From Actinacidiphila paucisporea (GTDB lineage: Bacteria; Actinomycetota; Actinomycetes; Streptomycetales; Streptomycetaceae): a stretch of DNA of 64,000 nucleotides. The translations under genes and the position numbers were made by a program. Where the stretch lies: NCBI RefSeq assembly GCF_900142575.1, contig NZ_FRBI01000022.1, positions 62,001-126,000 of the forward strand. Reading direction: 5' to 3'. Positions 63,038 through 64,000 of the stretch are shown one piece after another (position 1 is the first letter of the stretch; each line of letters starts with the position of its first letter). The notes below the pieces were generated by a model, which was given only the letters and a program-made list of their open reading frames with translations, did no database searches and was not told the origin of the DNA.

Positions 63038-63475
63038 CACACGTACTATGTGATGGCCGGGACCACGCCGGTCCTGGTCCATAATTGCAACGGTCAGATT
63101 GATTACAACAGCACTGACCTGAGTCATGCAGCATATAAAGCTCGATTCAAGGCTGGCGTAAGTCCCGGACGGAATGTTGCTGCAGCCCGGGTGGATGGTC
63201 TAGATGAGCCGGTCATTGGATTCAGCAAGGGCGGCGGATATCATTCCGAGAATCACATTCTTGATCAGCTTGCCGAAAAGGGGATTGACCCTAGCCGAAT
63301 CACTGAACTGTATAGCGAACGGCAGCCCTGTTCTAAGTGTGGACCATTGCTAGACAGTGTGCTATCACCTGGAACGCCTGTAAGTTGGTCCGTACCCTGG
63401 GGAGATAATGCGATCATCAATCGAGGTTCAAATGAACTATTGAGGCAGATGATTGCGGCTGCAGGGGGAAGGTGA
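63038..63475 (+). CDS. Orphan RHS C-terminal cassette: Hint end plus deaminase-like toxin tip
   Basis: Right after an in-frame TAG (63035-63037) the sequence encodes HTYYVMAGTTPVLVHNCNG, nearly identical to the last residues of the Hint domain of the 44.8-52.9 kb RHS protein. It then continues into an unrelated tip. The tip has YHSENHILDQL (an HxE-type zinc/catalytic motif) and RQPCSKCGPLL (PCxxC), the signature of the zinc-dependent nucleic acid deaminase toxin superfamily. If translated, it would start at GTG 63050 or ATG 63053, but no ribosome site is clear. It is probably a silent replacement cassette. Less GC-rich than the genome. Confidence 0.75.
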   Translation, partial: HTYYVMAGTTPVLVHNCNGQIDYNSTDLSHAAYKARFKAGVSPGRNVAAARVDGLDEPVIGFSKGGGYHSENHILDQLAEKGIDPSRITELYSERQPCSKCGPLLDSVLSPGTPVSWSVPWGDNAIINRGSNELLRQMIAAAGGR

Positions 63476-63490
63476 CCGCTCAGGTAGGCT

Positions 63491-63524
63491 CTGCTGTGGG
63501 CGCGGTGAGCCGCGCCCACAGCAG
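63491..63524 (+). terminator. Perfect hairpin between deaminase tip and immunity gene
   Basis: A 15-bp perfect stem (CTGCTGTGGGCGCGG, 63491-63505; matching arm 63510-63524) with a TGAG loop. It separates the toxin tip from the gene behind it. Confidence 0.85.
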
Positions 63525-63563
63525 CATCTGGGCTGCTGATGCAGTGTGAAGGAGTGTTGCGGA

Positions 63564-63965
63564 GTGGCTGATTTTGAACATATCCCCGAAGAGGTGAGGA
63601 CCAAATGGCTGCAACTAGCTGATGAAGTTTGCGCCGAACTTCATTTGGCAGGCCTACCTGCTTCACGAATTGCTGGATCGGCGATGTCGGTTGGGGCTGA
63701 GATTGAAGTCGATACCGGCGATGACGAAGCCGGAGGCGTATTTGTTACTTGGCGCCCCGGTGTGCAGCTATCTGAGGCAGCAGCCGAGAGCGTGAAGAAT
63801 GGGCGGTTCGAAGAATCGGTGGTACTGCACTCGGGATCTGTATCGCGTGAGATGTGTAGAGCGCTCCTTGGTATCTTGAACTCTGCCGGATATGTCGTTG
63901 AGCCTTCGGATGACGATATGCGGCCCTTTGCTGTTCGGGTAGTTTCACCCCCAAGAGCTCAGTGA
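63564..63965 (+). CDS. Hypothetical protein, probable immunity to the deaminase-like tip
   Basis: A 133-residue soluble protein (MADFEHIPEEVRTKWLQLAD ... PSDDDMRPFAVRVVSPPRAQ) with mixed alpha/beta character and no recognised domain. The GTG at 63564 has GAAGGAG upstream at good spacing. Immediate placement after the toxin tip, and a terminator-like sequence starting at the window end just as after the ankyrin gene, suggest immunity. I do not recognise the family. Confidence 0.65.
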   Translation: MADFEHIPEEVRTKWLQLADEVCAELHLAGLPASRIAGSAMSVGAEIEVDTGDDEAGGVFVTWRPGVQLSEAAAESVKNGRFEESVVLHSGSVSREMCRALLGILNSAGYVVEPSDDDMRPFAVRVVSPPRAQ

Positions 63966-64000
63966 GAATAGAAGGTGCGGGCCCCGCCGGATCTGTTTCC

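Overview
The window is high-GC actinomycete DNA, most probably from a Streptomyces or close relative. The evidence is strong G/C bias at third codon positions, many GTG starts, and a gene order recalling the core Streptomyces chromosome: mycothiol glycosyltransferase and YbjN, phosphoglycerate mutase, PhoU, PhoR-PhoP, CarD, IspD, IspF, CysS, RlmB, DoxX protein, nucleotidyltransferase, MsiK. The family calls are read from translated motifs; no database search was run. LAYOUT. (1) 1-13.6 kb: single metabolic and regulatory genes, including a cut ThiF/E1-like protein, an M14 carboxypeptidase, a flavin reductase, a LysR regulator, an MFS pump, an ECF sigma factor, an APH-like kinase, an ArsR-like regulator that appears to start at ATC, an XRE regulator coupled to a heparin-binding-like protein, and a SpoIIE-type phosphatase. 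(2) 13.7-35.4 kb: conserved core block. It includes a divergent TetR/SDR pair with twin operators, an IS21 scar, a small Cys-rich peptide gene beside phoU, the PhoU/PhoR-PhoP locus, and carD-ispD-ispF-cysS-rlmB, where ispD seems to start at CTG. It ends at tRNA-Thr(TGT). (3) 35.4-39.8 kb: a decayed integrative island in the 3' half of tRNA-Thr, bounded by 45-bp direct repeats. It holds a frameshifted tyrosine integrase, a DUF1837/HamA-like (Hachiman) gene with an apparent internal deletion, a helicase-like stub, and an intact-looking VapBC pair. (4) 40.3-53.4 kb: a secreted polymorphic-toxin locus. A large LamG/ricin-type exoprotein gene carries an in-frame TAA. Divergent from it is a 2714-residue RHS protein ending in a Hint domain and a GH-E nuclease tip, overlapped by an ankyrin-repeat gene that is probably its immunity gene. 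(5) 53.4-62.9 kb: a complete-looking actinomycete integrative and conjugative element (AICE). A tightly overlapping minus-strand operon carries hypothetical genes, an FtsK/Tra-type translocase, an SpdB-like membrane protein, a RepSA-type initiator, an excisionase and an integrase. A GntR regulator with a duplicated DNA-binding domain is divergent from it, and the cargo includes an XRE-PLD protein and a NUDIX hydrolase. (6) 63.0-64.0 kb: an orphan RHS C-terminal cassette, starting abruptly with the last Hint residues, encoding a deaminase-like toxin tip and a probable immunity gene. HOW IT FITS. The AICE sits between the active RHS toxin/immunity pair and a silent replacement tip. Homology at the Hint/toxin boundary would let the tip be swapped. 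The most interesting region is therefore 40.3-64.0 kb, followed by the decayed HamA island.
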